From positions 124,001 through 188,000 of the forward strand of contig CAJPFH010000006.1 of the NCBI GenBank assembly GCA_905339165.1: a stretch of 64,000 nt of DNA, read 5' to 3'. This stretch comes from Flavobacteriales bacterium. GTDB lineage: Bacteria > Bacteroidota > Bacteroidia > Flavobacteriales_E > Vicingaceae. The position numbers were made by a program, and so were the translations under genes. The notes under the pieces were generated by a model. It worked only from the letters and a program-made list of their open reading frames with translations, was not told where the DNA came from and did not search any database. Below are positions 28,028 to 37,814 of this stretch, in pieces. Within the stretch, counting starts at the first letter, position 1; each line of letters starts with the position of its first letter.

Positions 28028-30907
28028 TCAAAAAACAATAAGGTTTTTATTGTAAACGGTTTTATCAGATTTTATGGAAATTAAGTAGGTTCCTGATTTT
28101 AAGTTAATAGCAAGAGAGTTTATGCTATTTTGTTGTAGGGGTTTTTGAAGCACAATATTTCCTAATAAGTCAAAAATTTCTAAGGTATAATTGGTTTTTA
28201 TTTCGTTTTCAATTTTAATAAACAGATTATCTTGTGGTGATATTGGATTAGGATATACAGTTATGTTTTTCTCGAAACTTAAAAATTCTTCAACCGAGTT
28301 ACAATAGTCAACAATTAAACTATCGGTTGTAGAGTGGTCGCAACCAAAACTATCAGAATAATAATAGGTAACAAAGTGTTTGCCAACGGGCGACATAGAA
28401 GAATAAAATTTATTACCATACATATTTCCTGTACTTGTAAAAATTCCTTCTTCTGGCGACCCGTAAAACTCTACGGTTTGTTGTTTACAAAGTGTATCCG
28501 GTAATCCAGAAATACTGGTTTGGGGAGTTTTGCTTATAGTGTAAGCATTTTGTAATTCGTCAGATTGGTATATAGGATTTGAAGAAACAACTCTAAAATT
28601 GTATAAATCAGAAGGCACCATACTGTTACTTAAAACAACATGAAAAGTGTCTGAATTTGTGCTATAAATAGTGTCTAAATTTAGAAAATCGTTATAACTG
28701 CCTTTTTTACTTGATAGTTGAAGTATAAATGCGTTAGTAGAATCAAATACACAAGAGGTAAAAAAAGGTAAAACGAGTGTATCTGGAGTACAAAATTTGG
28801 GTTTTTGCAATTCAATTTTTATAGAGTCGGAACCGGATAACTTAATTACCGATAAGTAAGGGGAATGTGAATAGCTAATACTAGCATAACTTCCGCCTAA
28901 AATTAATTTATTAGCAACAAAAGAAATATCGTTTACTTTGTTATCCGGATTGAGTGCTCTCGATAATATTTTTCCTTCACCATCAAGTTCGACATAGTTA
29001 ATTCTAAAGGAATTTTTTAATGAAAAATTTCCTGCAGCACAAATGCGACCATTTGCTATTTTTAATCTTAAAAAATAACTTGCTCCGGGGTCAAAAAAAC
29101 TGTTTAGATTAAAATTTGTTAGTGTATTACTTGATAATTTAAATGTGGCAAGACCTATTCTTTCTACATTATTTACATAAGTAAAAGAACCTGCTAAATA
29201 AAGGGTATCGTTATTTATGGCCATATCAAACAATGCCCAATTTTTAATATGTATAGGTAGCGGTATTAAATTACCTGTTTGAAGATGAAAAGCAGCAATA
29301 TGCCCAATTGGTAACCCGTTTATAGTATCAAAGTAGCCACCAACAAACAAAGTGTCTTTATAAATTAATATTTTCGTAACCCCGTTGTTTATGGAATGAT
29401 TCCATCCAAAGAGTACTCCGGTAGAAGTATCTACAACGGTTAATTTACTTTGATTAATACCGTTTACATTTGATATCCATCCTCCCATGTAAACCGAGTC
29501 GTTTATCACAGAAATAGTATTTATGCCACCTACAACTAAGGGGTTCCAAGCGGTTAACGCGAGTGTGTTTAATTCAAATGCACAACTGTTATTTCTAGAA
29601 ATGCCATTTACAGACGTAAAAGCTCCTCCAATAAAAAGTTTTTTACCATCAACATAAATGACATTAACAGTGCCGTTAATGTTTGGATTCCATGGCAATA
29701 ATTCTCCGGTATTTAAATCTAATGCAACAATCCCCTTTCTGAATTGAGTTCCATAAGAGGCAAATGCTCCACCCAAAAATAACAGAGTATCAAATTTCGT
29801 AAGGCAAAAAACGGCATTACTCAAAGAGGGGGTTGAAAAATTAAAATTACCATAAAGGGTATCTACCATTGCAAAATTTTTTTGACTAATTCCATTTACA
29901 TCATTGAAGGTTCCTCCAATAACCACCTTATTATTTAATTCAGTGATAGAATAAACCGTATTATTTATTATTGGATTCCATGAACTAATATTTTCGTTAA
30001 TAAAACTTGCTGCATTTTTCCTATTAAAGCCACTAACATTGGTAAAATTGCCTCCAATATATACTTTGTTCCCTGCAATTTCTATGGTTCTAACTATTCC
30101 ATTAGGGTTGGGATTCCAAATACTAACATTTCCAACTGAATCTATTTTTGCTAGATTCTGCTTATTTATTTGGTTAATTATACTAAACTGTCCGCCAATC
30201 AATAAATTATTTCCGTCTATTTTTATTGTATAAATATTTCCATTTGCTCCTTTTCCATTTAAAATGTTTCCGGTTTGTTTATCAAGTATGGCAAATTTGT
30301 TTACCGGAGTATAATTAATACTACTGAAGGCCCCCCCTATGTACATTCTACTCCCTAAAATAGCTAAGGAGTGTATATTATTGTTTATAATAAGTTGTAA
30401 ATTATTTGCAATGCCTAATTGAGTATCTAAAGCAGCTAGTTTATATCTTGTTTTTGTGCCTATGTAAGAAAAGTCGCCTCCTACATAAAGTGTGGCTCCG
30501 TCTAAAAACATGGTTCTAATAATTCCGTTGGAATTTGGATTCCAACTATGAAGAGTACCGTCACTATTAATTCTTGCAATATTATTTCTTATTTGATGCC
30601 CTATTACTGTAAAATTACCTCCAATATACCATCCGCCATTATTATCCGGTATAGCACAATATACATCGCCATTGGGTCGTAAAAAGGTATTTTTTATGTT
30701 AAAAGAGCCTGTATCTAGCAAGGCTAAATAGGGTAAATTTTGTCCAACTTCGGTAAAACTACCTGCTATATATAGTCTTTGGTTAAAGGTATCAGCTTCT
30801 AGTACTTTAATTTCTCCATTTGGTACCCACCAATTAGTTTTAAAATTTTGTGAAAAAATATTTATCACAAAGAGAGTACATAGTATTGTTGTGAAAAAAT
30901 GTTTCAT
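28028..30907 (-). CDS. secreted beta-propeller-like repeat protein with type A T9SS sorting domain
   Basis: About 959 residues. I chose the start MKHFFTTILCTLFVINIFSQ because it gives a clean signal peptide; an ATG four codons upstream (30919) is also possible. Roughly a dozen repeats of 45-50 residues follow, each with a core like LYVGGDFSYIG, YIGGNFTNVSG or LFIGGAFTSVNG, often followed by WNP; these resemble delta-60/kelch-like propeller blades. The C-terminal part (about 880-959) with VYPNPISPQDNLFIKI and SGTYLISIKSDKTVYNKNLIVF is a type A T9SS sorting domain. The function is unknown. The gene is alone between rseP and the bactofilin operon. Confidence 0.82.
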   Translation of the reverse strand: MKHFFTTILCTLFVINIFSQNFKTNWWVPNGEIKVLEADTFNQRLYIAGSFTEVGQNLPYLALLDTGSFNIKNTFLRPNGDVYCAIPDNNGGWYIGGNFTVIGHQIRNNIARINSDGTLHSWNPNSNGIIRTMFLDGATLYVGGDFSYIGTKTRYKLAALDTQLGIANNLQLIINNNIHSLAILGSRMYIGGAFSSINYTPVNKFAILDKQTGNILNGKGANGNIYTIKIDGNNLLIGGQFSIINQINKQNLAKIDSVGNVSIWNPNPNGIVRTIEIAGNKVYIGGNFTNVSGFNRKNAASFINENISSWNPIINNTVYSITELNNKVVIGGTFNDVNGISQKNFAMVDTLYGNFNFSTPSLSNAVFCLTKFDTLLFLGGAFASYGTQFRKGIVALDLNTGELLPWNPNINGTVNVIYVDGKKLFIGGAFTSVNGISRNNSCAFELNTLALTAWNPLVVGGINTISVINDSVYMGGWISNVNGINQSKLTVVDTSTGVLFGWNHSINNGVTKILIYKDTLFVGGYFDTINGLPIGHIAAFHLQTGNLIPLPIHIKNWALFDMAINNDTLYLAGSFTYVNNVERIGLATFKLSSNTLTNFNLNSFFDPGASYFLRLKIANGRICAAGNFSLKNSFRINYVELDGEGKILSRALNPDNKVNDISFVANKLILGGSYASISYSHSPYLSVIKLSGSDSIKIELQKPKFCTPDTLVLPFFTSCVFDSTNAFILQLSSKKGSYNDFLNLDTIYSTNSDTFHVVLSNSMVPSDLYNFRVVSSNPIYQSDELQNAYTISKTPQTSISGLPDTLCKQQTVEFYGSPEEGIFTSTGNMYGNKFYSSMSPVGKHFVTYYYSDSFGCDHSTTDSLIVDYCNSVEEFLSFEKNITVYPNPISPQDNLFIKIENEIKTNYTLEIFDLLGNIVLQKPLQQNSINSLAINLKSGTYLISIKSDKTVYNKNLIVF

Positions 30908-31017
30908 GGTATGGTACATTTTCTTTCGAAGGTAAGCAAATAGTACAACTAATAAATACCAATTATATAGTTGGAACGACCATTAATATATTGAAAAGAG
31001 ATTTTTGTTTTACCCCT

Positions 31018-32319
31018 TTATTTAAATAGTTTCAATATATCGTTTCCGTTGGCATATAACAACAGTCCTAACAATAAAATCATTCCTGCCATTTGGGCGT
31101 ATTCCATAAATTTTTCGTTGGGTTTACGACCGGTTATAATTTCATAAGTCAGAAACATAACATGTCCTCCGTCTAAGGCGGGTATAGGTAGCAAATTCAT
31201 GATGGCCAGCACTATGGAAAGAAAAGCTGTAAAAAGCCAAAAGCGTTGCCAGTCCCACTCACTGCCAAATTGCTTTCCGATAGAAATAAATCCACCCACC
31301 GATTCGGGCGATTTGGAGATGAGTTTCATTTGCTTAATGTAGCTATCAAATGTTTCGTAGCCTTTTTTGGCACCTGCCGGAAAAGATTCCAACAGCCCGT
31401 ATTTTTCGGTCTTTACATCTAGCTGCAAACTGATGTCTTGCACCGCAAAACCTAAGGTGCCTTTATCCGATACGGTTACTTTTGGTAGTAGTAGAGTATC
31501 ATTATTTCGTAATACGGAAATGATTACTTCGCTGTTTTTATGAGCTTGCAGGTAAGTAACTACGCTGTGAAAAAAAGGAGTAGGCTCGTTGTTTAATGCA
31601 AGAATTCTGTCGTTAGGTTCCATGCCGGCTTTAGAAGCGGGTGTTCCTGCTATTACCTCTTGTACTATAGGCAAAAACGCAGGTTCAATTAATGTTTTTT
31701 GGTGTTTAATAAGTTTTCCTATCAATGTTTCTGGAATAGTAATGTTTAGTATTTCTCCATTACGTTCAACCTGAATGCTTCTGGCATTATTTAAAATAAT
31801 TTCCAAAGGAATGTAGTTGAACTTATCTACTACTTTGTTTTCTACCGAAATAATTTTATCTCCATCTCGCAGACCAATTTCCATTGCTAAAGAATCGGCA
31901 TGGATGCCGTATTTAACTCCACTAGTGGGAATATATTCTTGCCCCCAAACAAACAAAACCATGGCATATATGAAAATACCTAAAATAGCATTTACAGTAA
32001 CGCCACCCAACATTATAATTAGGCGTTGCCAGGCCGGTTTAGAACGAAATTCCCAAGGTTGGGGTTCTTTTTTCATTTGTTCTTTGTCCATGCTTTCGTC
32101 TATCATTCCGGAAATTTTTACATATCCGCCTAAGGGCAGCCAGCCTATACCGTATTCGGTATCGCCTTTTTTAAATTTAAAAAGAGAAAACCAGGGATCG
32201 AAGAAAAGATAAAATTTTTCTACGCGGGTTTTAAACAAACGAGCAGGAATAAAGTGCCCTAATTCATGTAAAACAACCAAGATGGATAAACTTAGAATTA
32301 ATTGTGCAGTTTGTATCAA
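31018..32319 (-). CDS. rseP: RIP metalloprotease RseP (site-2 protease)
   Basis: An inner-membrane zinc protease that cleaves membrane-bound anti-sigma factors and signal peptide remnants. The 433-residue protein has the zinc motif HELGH at 18-22 in the first helix, a third ligand region NLLPIPALDGGHVMFL (D383), two periplasmic PDZ-like segments (about 125-195 and 205-285, GTPASKAGMEPNDRILALN) and C-terminal membrane helices. It is not linked here to its usual neighbours dxr or the Omp85 genes. Confidence 0.94.
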   Translation of the reverse strand: MIQTAQLILSLSILVVLHELGHFIPARLFKTRVEKFYLFFDPWFSLFKFKKGDTEYGIGWLPLGGYVKISGMIDESMDKEQMKKEPQPWEFRSKPAWQRLIIMLGGVTVNAILGIFIYAMVLFVWGQEYIPTSGVKYGIHADSLAMEIGLRDGDKIISVENKVVDKFNYIPLEIILNNARSIQVERNGEILNITIPETLIGKLIKHQKTLIEPAFLPIVQEVIAGTPASKAGMEPNDRILALNNEPTPFFHSVVTYLQAHKNSEVIISVLRNNDTLLLPKVTVSDKGTLGFAVQDISLQLDVKTEKYGLLESFPAGAKKGYETFDSYIKQMKLISKSPESVGGFISIGKQFGSEWDWQRFWLFTAFLSIVLAIMNLLPIPALDGGHVMFLTYEIITGRKPNEKFMEYAQMAGMILLLGLLLYANGNDILKLFK

Positions 32320-32495
32320 TTTAATAGGTTTTAATAAGGCTGCGAAGTTACAGATTTTATTATGGCAAAGAAAAAATCGTTTATTACAAAAACTCTGTAC
32401 TTAACAGAATTTAACGAATAGGGTTAGGGAATGTAATAAAAAAATCGGTTCGATTAAAAATTTGAATTTTCAATGTTATTACAGAGCTAGAGTAA

Positions 32496-32630
32496 ATCAT
32501 TTCGGCAACAACAATACTGATTATACTAATTTCGATTTTTGCTTGTAAAAAGGATTTAAACAAAGGCAAGGAACCGTTTACTCCTATTCTTAAATTTCAT
32601 TGCAGAACTAAATTGTGCGGCTTGTTATAA
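32496..32630 (+). pseudogene. possible remnant of a lipoprotein gene
   Basis: An open stretch with no start codon (a TAA lies directly before it) reads ATTILIILISIFACKKDL, a convincing lipoprotein signal with lipobox FAC and a KKD tail, then stops after 44 codons. The absence of any ATG, GTG or TTG and the early stop suggest a decayed gene. It lies in the 557-base gap between rseP and the GNAT gene. Confidence 0.4.
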
Positions 32631-32795
32631 GAGTAAAAAATACCCGTATGCAACTTCTCTGGGTACTAATTTTATTAATTACTGAATTAAATTTTTAATT
32701 TAGTTTCATGCATTAGAAAGTTAATAAGTAGGTAAGTTTGGAGGGCTTGTTCTGGTTTATGTGCTTCCTGCCATAATAAAAATTGAAGTAGAAGA

Positions 32796-32885
32796 ATGTG
32801 TAGAATAATACTTATACTAATTATATTTTTAGGCAAATCCCTTTCGGTTTTAGCACAAAAAACAGAGAAAATAACACTACCCTAG
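32796..32885 (+). pseudogene. possible 5' remnant of a secreted-protein gene (signal peptide only)
   Basis: ATG at 32796 begins a 29-codon frame with a good signal peptide (MCRIILILIIFLGKSLSVLA, then QKTEK) that ends at TAG inside the 3' end of the opposing GNAT gene. Only an export signal is left, as if the body was lost at a deletion junction. The remaining sequence between 32320 and 32876 shows no other feature. Confidence 0.4.
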
Positions 32886-33449
32886 CCTTTTTACAAAAAT
32901 TTTAGCATTGCATTCACAGGGAATTTTTTTGCAAGCGGCACAATAATATTTTTTTTGAATGCTATCTTCCTTCCAGTATTTTTTTAGTTCGGTATGCAAA
33001 TGAAATCCGTATTTAACCAATACATGCTCCATGCTGCATTGCCTGTTTTTTACCCATGCTACAGAAAGTGCTGTATCGACAAGCGGTTCGTATTGTTCTT
33101 GTGTAAATTTTACTAAAAGATTTGCAATGCCTTTTTTCTGAAATTCTTTTGAAACAACTGTATGTGCGCGATATAAAATAGTATTACTGTTTTTTAATAA
33201 ATCTTCAAATAAATTTTTATGATTAACTGCGTACTGCATTATAAATTCCTTTTTGGGTAAAACCCGAACCACAGAAAAACCTACAGTTTCTTTGTTTAAT
33301 ACAGCTTGTGTACAATAGGTATTGCCTAGTTGTAAATAGTTTTTCAGCGTTTCTTCGCTTAGGTAATGGGTTCCCAGTTCATGGTTGGCTAGGGCTACTA
33401 TAGCCGAAACATTTTCTTCTTTCAGGGGTTGAAATATAATTTCTTTCAT
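32877..33449 (-). CDS. GNAT-family N-acetyltransferase with C-terminal cysteine cluster
   Basis: About 190 residues from MKEIIFQPLKEENV; an earlier ATG at 33482 adds 11 residues but does not fit the usual GNAT start. The acetyl-CoA site is seen in HTVVSKEFQKKGIANLLVKF (the Q/RxxGxG/A loop as QKKGIA). Beta strands before it (TVGFSVVRVL, EFIMQYAV) fit the fold. The C-terminal 25 residues hold YYCAACKKIPCECNAKIF, with four cysteines spaced CxxCxxxxCxC, a likely metal site not usual in simple GNATs. Substrate unknown. Confidence 0.72.
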   Translation of the reverse strand: MKEIIFQPLKEENVSAIVALANHELGTHYLSEETLKNYLQLGNTYCTQAVLNKETVGFSVVRVLPKKEFIMQYAVNHKNLFEDLLKNSNTILYRAHTVVSKEFQKKGIANLLVKFTQEQYEPLVDTALSVAWVKNRQCSMEHVLVKYGFHLHTELKKYWKEDSIQKKYYCAACKKIPCECNAKIFVKRLG

Positions 33450-33573
33450 AACCAAAACGCTGAATAACCAACGGATATTCACTAAAAAAAAGCTATAATC
33501 TTTTTACAAATTTTCAAAAAAATCTTTCGATAATCTACTATAAAAAGGGAGGAACTATTGAATTTTAATAGAA

Positions 33574-34812
33574 TTACAAATTTAATAAAACTTCATCAGG
33601 AGTTTTTCCGCCAAAGATAATATGAGCCGGATTTTCTATCATCTCTTTAACCTTGTACAGAAAGCCAACGGATTCTTTACCATCTATAATACGATGGTCG
33701 TACGAAAGAGCAAGGTACATAATAGGGCGTATTTCTACTTTTCCGTTAAGGGCTACCGGCCTATCTACAATATTGTGTAAACCTAGTATGGCACTTTGTG
33801 GAGGATTAATAATGGGGGTAGATAACATAGATCCAAACACTCCTCCGTTGGTAATGGTAAACGTGCCTCCGCTCATTTCTTCCAAGTTCAGTTTTCCATC
33901 GCGGGCTTTGGTGGCCAAATTTTTTATTTCGGTTTCTATTTGTGCTAAAGACATTTGTTCGGCATTTCGTAATACCGGAACCATTAAACCTTTGGGTGCC
34001 GAAACGGCAATACCCACATCAGCGTAATCGTGAAAAACCATTTCCTCTCCATCTATATATGCGTTTACAGCCGGAAAAAGATGCAATGCTTCGCAAACGG
34101 CTTTGGTAAAAAACGACATGAATCCAAGAGTTACTCCGTGTTTTTCTTTAAAAGCATCTTTGTATTTATTTCTAAGTTGTATTACATGGTACATATCTAC
34201 TTCGTTGAAAGTAGTGAGCATGGCGGTTTCGTTTTTAACAGCTACCAAGCGTTGCGATATTTTTTTTCGCAGCATGCTCATTTTTTCGCGTTTTTCATTT
34301 CGAGAGCCACCCCAAGTGCTTACAGCCGATGTGTTGGTACCTGCTGCCATGTATAAAATAACATCTTGCTTGGTTATACGGCCACCGGGGCCTGTTCCGT
34401 TCAGGTTCGATGAAGGAATATTTTTTTCTTCTATCATTTTTTTTGCGGCAGGCGATGCATGTCCTTGTGCGTAGCTGCTTGCAGAGGCTGTAGTGTTTAC
34501 GGTTTCTTGCTTAGTTTCAGCTTTTGTTTCTTGTGCTGTTTTTAAGGCAGGTTCTTTTTTCTTTACAGGAGCTTTTGCCGAGGTATCTATGGTGCACACG
34601 GTACTTCCTACGCTTACGGTTTCTCCTGCCTGCACAAGTATGTTTACTGAACCGGATTCTTCGGCAGTGAGTTCTAAGGTGGCTTTGTCGGAATCTATTT
34701 CGGCCATTACTTGGTCTTTTTCTACGTAATCGCCACTGGCAACCAACCAATTTGCTATTTGAACTTCCGATATAGATTCGCCCGGACTAGGTACTTTTAT
34801 TTCTTTAACCAT
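33574..34812 (-). CDS. odhB: 2-oxoglutarate dehydrogenase E2, dihydrolipoyl succinyltransferase
   Basis: The E2 core of the 2-oxoglutarate dehydrogenase complex of the TCA cycle. The 412-residue protein has one lipoyl domain with K43 ([11 protein letters not shown]), a linker rich in Lys, Thr and Ala, a peripheral-subunit binding domain (about 120-155, [14 protein letters not shown] ... [11 protein letters not shown]) and a catalytic domain ending with [12 protein letters not shown] (H373, D377). It follows odhA after 9 bases, so E1 and E2 are co-expressed. The E3 lipoamide dehydrogenase is elsewhere. Confidence 0.95.
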   Translation of the reverse strand: MVKEIKVPSPGESISEVQIANWLVASGDYVEKDQVMAEIDSDKATLELTAEESGSVNILVQAGETVSVGSTVCTIDTSAKAPVKKKEPALKTAQETKAETKQETVNTTASASSYAQGHASPAAKKMIEEKNIPSSNLNGTGPGGRITKQDVILYMAAGTNTSAVSTWGGSRNEKREKMSMLRKKISQRLVAVKNETAMLTTFNEVDMYHVIQLRNKYKDAFKEKHGVTLGFMSFFTKAVCEALHLFPAVNAYIDGEEMVFHDYADVGIAVSAPKGLMVPVLRNAEQMSLAQIETEIKNLATKARDGKLNLEEMSGGTFTITNGGVFGSMLSTPIINPPQSAILGLHNIVDRPVALNGKVEIRPIMYLALSYDHRIIDGKESVGFLYKVKEMIENPAHIIFGGKTPDEVLLNL

Positions 34813-34821
34813 ACTGCTTTT

Positions 34822-37563
34822 TTAAGTGGTTTTTATTTTTTTGTTTACAGAAAATGCATAGTCAAAAACCGTAGTTAGCAATTTATTTTGCCTTGTGGCA
34901 TGTGCCTTATACGAGCCTGTGGCGGGGCTTCCGCTAGCGGGTAATGTTATTGGAATTAAATCTTTTTTAGGAAACATTCTGTTTACATGCAGCCATGCTC
35001 CCATATTTTCGGGTTCTTCTTGTACCCATAAAAATTTGGTTGAGGAAGAGTACTTTTTTAATATGAGTTCCACTTGTTTTTGAGGAAAAGGATAAAGTTG
35101 TTCTATACGAACAAGGGCTAAATTTTTGATAGAAAGCGATTCTCTTTTTTCTGCCAATTCGTAGTAAATTTTTCCGGTACAGAAGGCTATTACATCTGTG
35201 TTTTTGGGGTTTACAAACTCATCGTCTATTACTTCTTTAAACCCTCCTTTGGTAAAATCAGAAACAGGCGAGAGGCATTTGGGGTGTCGGAGTAAACTTT
35301 TTGGAGTAAAGACAATGAGAGGTTTTCTAAAATCCTGAATGAGTTGTCTTCTTAGTAAATGAAAAAAATTAGCAGGGGTGGTACAATTTGCTATCAGCAT
35401 ATTGTTTTCGGCACAGTTAATTAAAAAGCGTTCCATTCTTGCACTGGAGTGTTCGGCTCCTTGCCCTTCGTATCCGTGCGGAAGCAACATCACTAATCCA
35501 TTAAAGGTATTCCATTTTTCTTCGGCACTGGAAATAAACTGATCTATAATAATTTGTGCACCGTTAAAAAAATCGCCAAACTGTGCTTCCCAAACGGTAA
35601 GGGTTTTGGGCGAATTCATTGCGTAGCCGTATTCGTAGCCTAATACACCATACTCTGAAAGCAATGAGTTGTAAATGTAAAATGGAGCCTGTGCAGGGGC
35701 AATGTTTGCTAAAGGAATATATTCTTCTTCTGAATCTTCTACTTTAACTACAGCATGTCTGTGCGAAAAGGTACCTCTCTCTACATCTTGTCCCGAAATG
35801 CGTACGACAAATCCCTGATGAAGCAAACTGGCATAAGCCATTAATTCACCCATAGCCCAGTCTAGCAGGTTGGTTTCAGTAAGCATTTTAGAGCGGTCTT
35901 CAAAAAGCCGTATGGATTTATTGAAGAATTTTTTATTGGCGGGAAGAATAGTAAGAACATGGCCCAGCATTTTAAATTCTTTTTCGGAAATAGCTGTTTC
36001 GGGCGATTTTTCGAAATCTGAATCTTTTGCTTTACGAATATTTTTCCAAGTGTTTTCCAGAAAAGAGGGAATACTTGCTTTATCTATGTTTTTGGCTTCT
36101 TCTAACTTTTTTTGAAGCAGATGATTAAATTCTTTTTCAATTTTTTTTCCTTCTTCTTGGGTTAAAATATTTTCTTGAACCAAGCGATTTAAATAAATTT
36201 CGCTTGCATTGGGGTGTTTTGCAATAGCTTTGTACAGCAGGGGTTGTGTAAAGCGAGGCTCGTCTCCCTCGTTATGTCCGTATTTACGATAACATAAGAG
36301 GTCTATAAAAACATCGCGGTTAAAATGCTGTCTAAATTCGAGTGCTATTTTTACGGTTTGGCAAACAGCCTCTACATCATCTCCGTTTACGTGGAATACC
36401 GGAGAAAGCGTAACTTTAGCTACATCGGTGCAATAGGTACTGGAGCGTCCATCGGTGTAATTGGTGGTAAAACCTACCTGATTGTTGATGACAATATGTA
36501 CGGTACCTCCGGTTTGATACCCTTTTAGTTTCGACATTTGGATTACCTCGTACACAATACCCTGAGCAGCAATGGCTGCATCTCCGTGTATAAGAACAGG
36601 TACAGTTTGGTTAAAATGGTTGTGGTGTGCATCAATTTTGGCCCGGGCCATTCCTTCTACTATTGCATTTACAGCTTCCAAATGCGAGGGGTTAGGGGAG
36701 AGGGTTAAATTTACCACGTTGCCCGTTTTTGTTTTGATGGAGCAAGAATAACCTAAGTGGTATTTTACATCACCATCAAAAAAATGGTCTTCATATTCTT
36801 TTCCTTCAAATTCGCTAAAAATGTTTTCGTAGGGTTTATTAAAAATAGTGGCCAACACATTTAGCCTTCCGCGGTGTGCCATGCCTACAATAAACTCGTT
36901 AATTCCTATGTTAGAGCCCTGTTCGACAAGGGTGTCCAGTGCCGGAATAAGGGTTTCGCCTCCTTCTAAAGAGAAGCGTTTTTGACCTACAAATTTTTTA
37001 TGTAAAAATTGTTCAAATGTGGCAGCCTGGTTTAGTTTTTTAAAAATATGTTTTTTGTCTTCTTCTGAAAATGTTGGACGGTTTTTCAGTTCTATTTTAT
37101 TACGCAACCAATTTACCGTTTCAGGGTTGCGCATATACAAGTACTCTATTCCAATAGATTGGCAGTAGGTAAGTTCTAAGTGGCTTATAATTTCAGAAAG
37201 GGTAGCGGCTCCTATTCCTACCTCATTTCCTGCCTGAAAAACCGTATTTAAGTCGTTAGCCTCTAGTCCAAAATTTTCAATGGCCAGTGTAGGAGCGTAT
37301 TTTCTCCGTTCGCGTACCGGATTGGTTTTGGTAAACAAGTGCCCTCTTGAACGGTAGGCATTTATAAGCGTAATTACATTAAATTCTTTTTGAAAGTTAG
37401 AGGGGATATTGCCTGTTGTTTCAAAGTTTTTACGGGCAAATTCAAAACCACCAAAAAAATCTTTCCAGCTATTATCAACTGATTGAGGGTTTGCTAAGTA
37501 TTGTTTAAACAGCGTGTCTATGCTCTCCGGGTCGGCATTGCTTAAAAACGAAAATTTATCCAT
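34822..37563 (-). CDS. odhA: 2-oxoglutarate dehydrogenase E1
   Basis: Thiamine-dependent decarboxylase of the 2-oxoglutarate dehydrogenase complex, 913 residues. Recognisable blocks are the N-terminal FLSNADPESIDTLFKQYLANP, GMAHRGRLNVLATIFNKPY, PVLIHGDAAIAAQGIVYE (thiamine site), HRHAVVKVEDSEE and LLPHGYEGQGAEHSSARMERFL in the pyrimidine domain. Presence of this NAD-linked complex indicates a full oxidative TCA cycle. It does not make reduced ferredoxin, unlike the 2-oxoglutarate:ferredoxin oxidoreductase that feeds benzoyl-CoA reductase in Thauera. Confidence 0.97.
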   Translation of the reverse strand: MDKFSFLSNADPESIDTLFKQYLANPQSVDNSWKDFFGGFEFARKNFETTGNIPSNFQKEFNVITLINAYRSRGHLFTKTNPVRERRKYAPTLAIENFGLEANDLNTVFQAGNEVGIGAATLSEIISHLELTYCQSIGIEYLYMRNPETVNWLRNKIELKNRPTFSEEDKKHIFKKLNQAATFEQFLHKKFVGQKRFSLEGGETLIPALDTLVEQGSNIGINEFIVGMAHRGRLNVLATIFNKPYENIFSEFEGKEYEDHFFDGDVKYHLGYSCSIKTKTGNVVNLTLSPNPSHLEAVNAIVEGMARAKIDAHHNHFNQTVPVLIHGDAAIAAQGIVYEVIQMSKLKGYQTGGTVHIVINNQVGFTTNYTDGRSSTYCTDVAKVTLSPVFHVNGDDVEAVCQTVKIALEFRQHFNRDVFIDLLCYRKYGHNEGDEPRFTQPLLYKAIAKHPNASEIYLNRLVQENILTQEEGKKIEKEFNHLLQKKLEEAKNIDKASIPSFLENTWKNIRKAKDSDFEKSPETAISEKEFKMLGHVLTILPANKKFFNKSIRLFEDRSKMLTETNLLDWAMGELMAYASLLHQGFVVRISGQDVERGTFSHRHAVVKVEDSEEEYIPLANIAPAQAPFYIYNSLLSEYGVLGYEYGYAMNSPKTLTVWEAQFGDFFNGAQIIIDQFISSAEEKWNTFNGLVMLLPHGYEGQGAEHSSARMERFLINCAENNMLIANCTTPANFFHLLRRQLIQDFRKPLIVFTPKSLLRHPKCLSPVSDFTKGGFKEVIDDEFVNPKNTDVIAFCTGKIYYELAEKRESLSIKNLALVRIEQLYPFPQKQVELILKKYSSSTKFLWVQEEPENMGAWLHVNRMFPKKDLIPITLPASGSPATGSYKAHATRQNKLLTTVFDYAFSVNKKIKTT

Positions 37564-37637
37564 TGAAATCGCTTAATGAAGTGGGCTACAAAATAAAGAA
37601 ATATTTAACCAAAAAATATGATGAGTGTCCAAGTGAG

Positions 37638-37814
37638 ATGTTAGTCGTTTATTTTGCTTTAAACAAACCATGTTGCTATTTGTTTGCATTTATCGACAGA
37701 TTTCTGTTTCATAAAAACAGGTTTCCAATAAATGTTGGTTTTATTTTATTGCTTTACGGTTCGTTAAAATTGTTTTTACATATTTTCGCACACAGAAAAA
37801 GGTATATTATTTAA
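37638..37814 (+). CDS. small hypothetical membrane protein (doubtful)
   Basis: A possible 58-residue product with a hydrophobic helix (INVGFILLLYGSLKLFLHIF). The frame is open back to a TTG at 37563, but that codon coincides with the odhA start, so I use the internal ATG. Its stop overlaps the norC-like ATG in a TAATG arrangement, which is the main reason to consider it real. No family was recognised and it may be only intergenic sequence. Confidence 0.3.
   Translation: MLVVYFALNKPCCYLFAFIDRFLFHKNRFPINVGFILLLYGSLKLFLHIFAHRKRYII

Noticed and set aside
34103-34474. Open frames opposite odhB
   Set aside because: Antisense to a firmly assigned gene with no export signal, domain or promoter.
37563-37637. 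TTG start at 37563 for the small ORF upstream of norC
   Set aside because: The codon coincides with the divergent odhA start, leaving no room for a promoter or ribosome site; an internal ATG was preferred and even that is doubtful.
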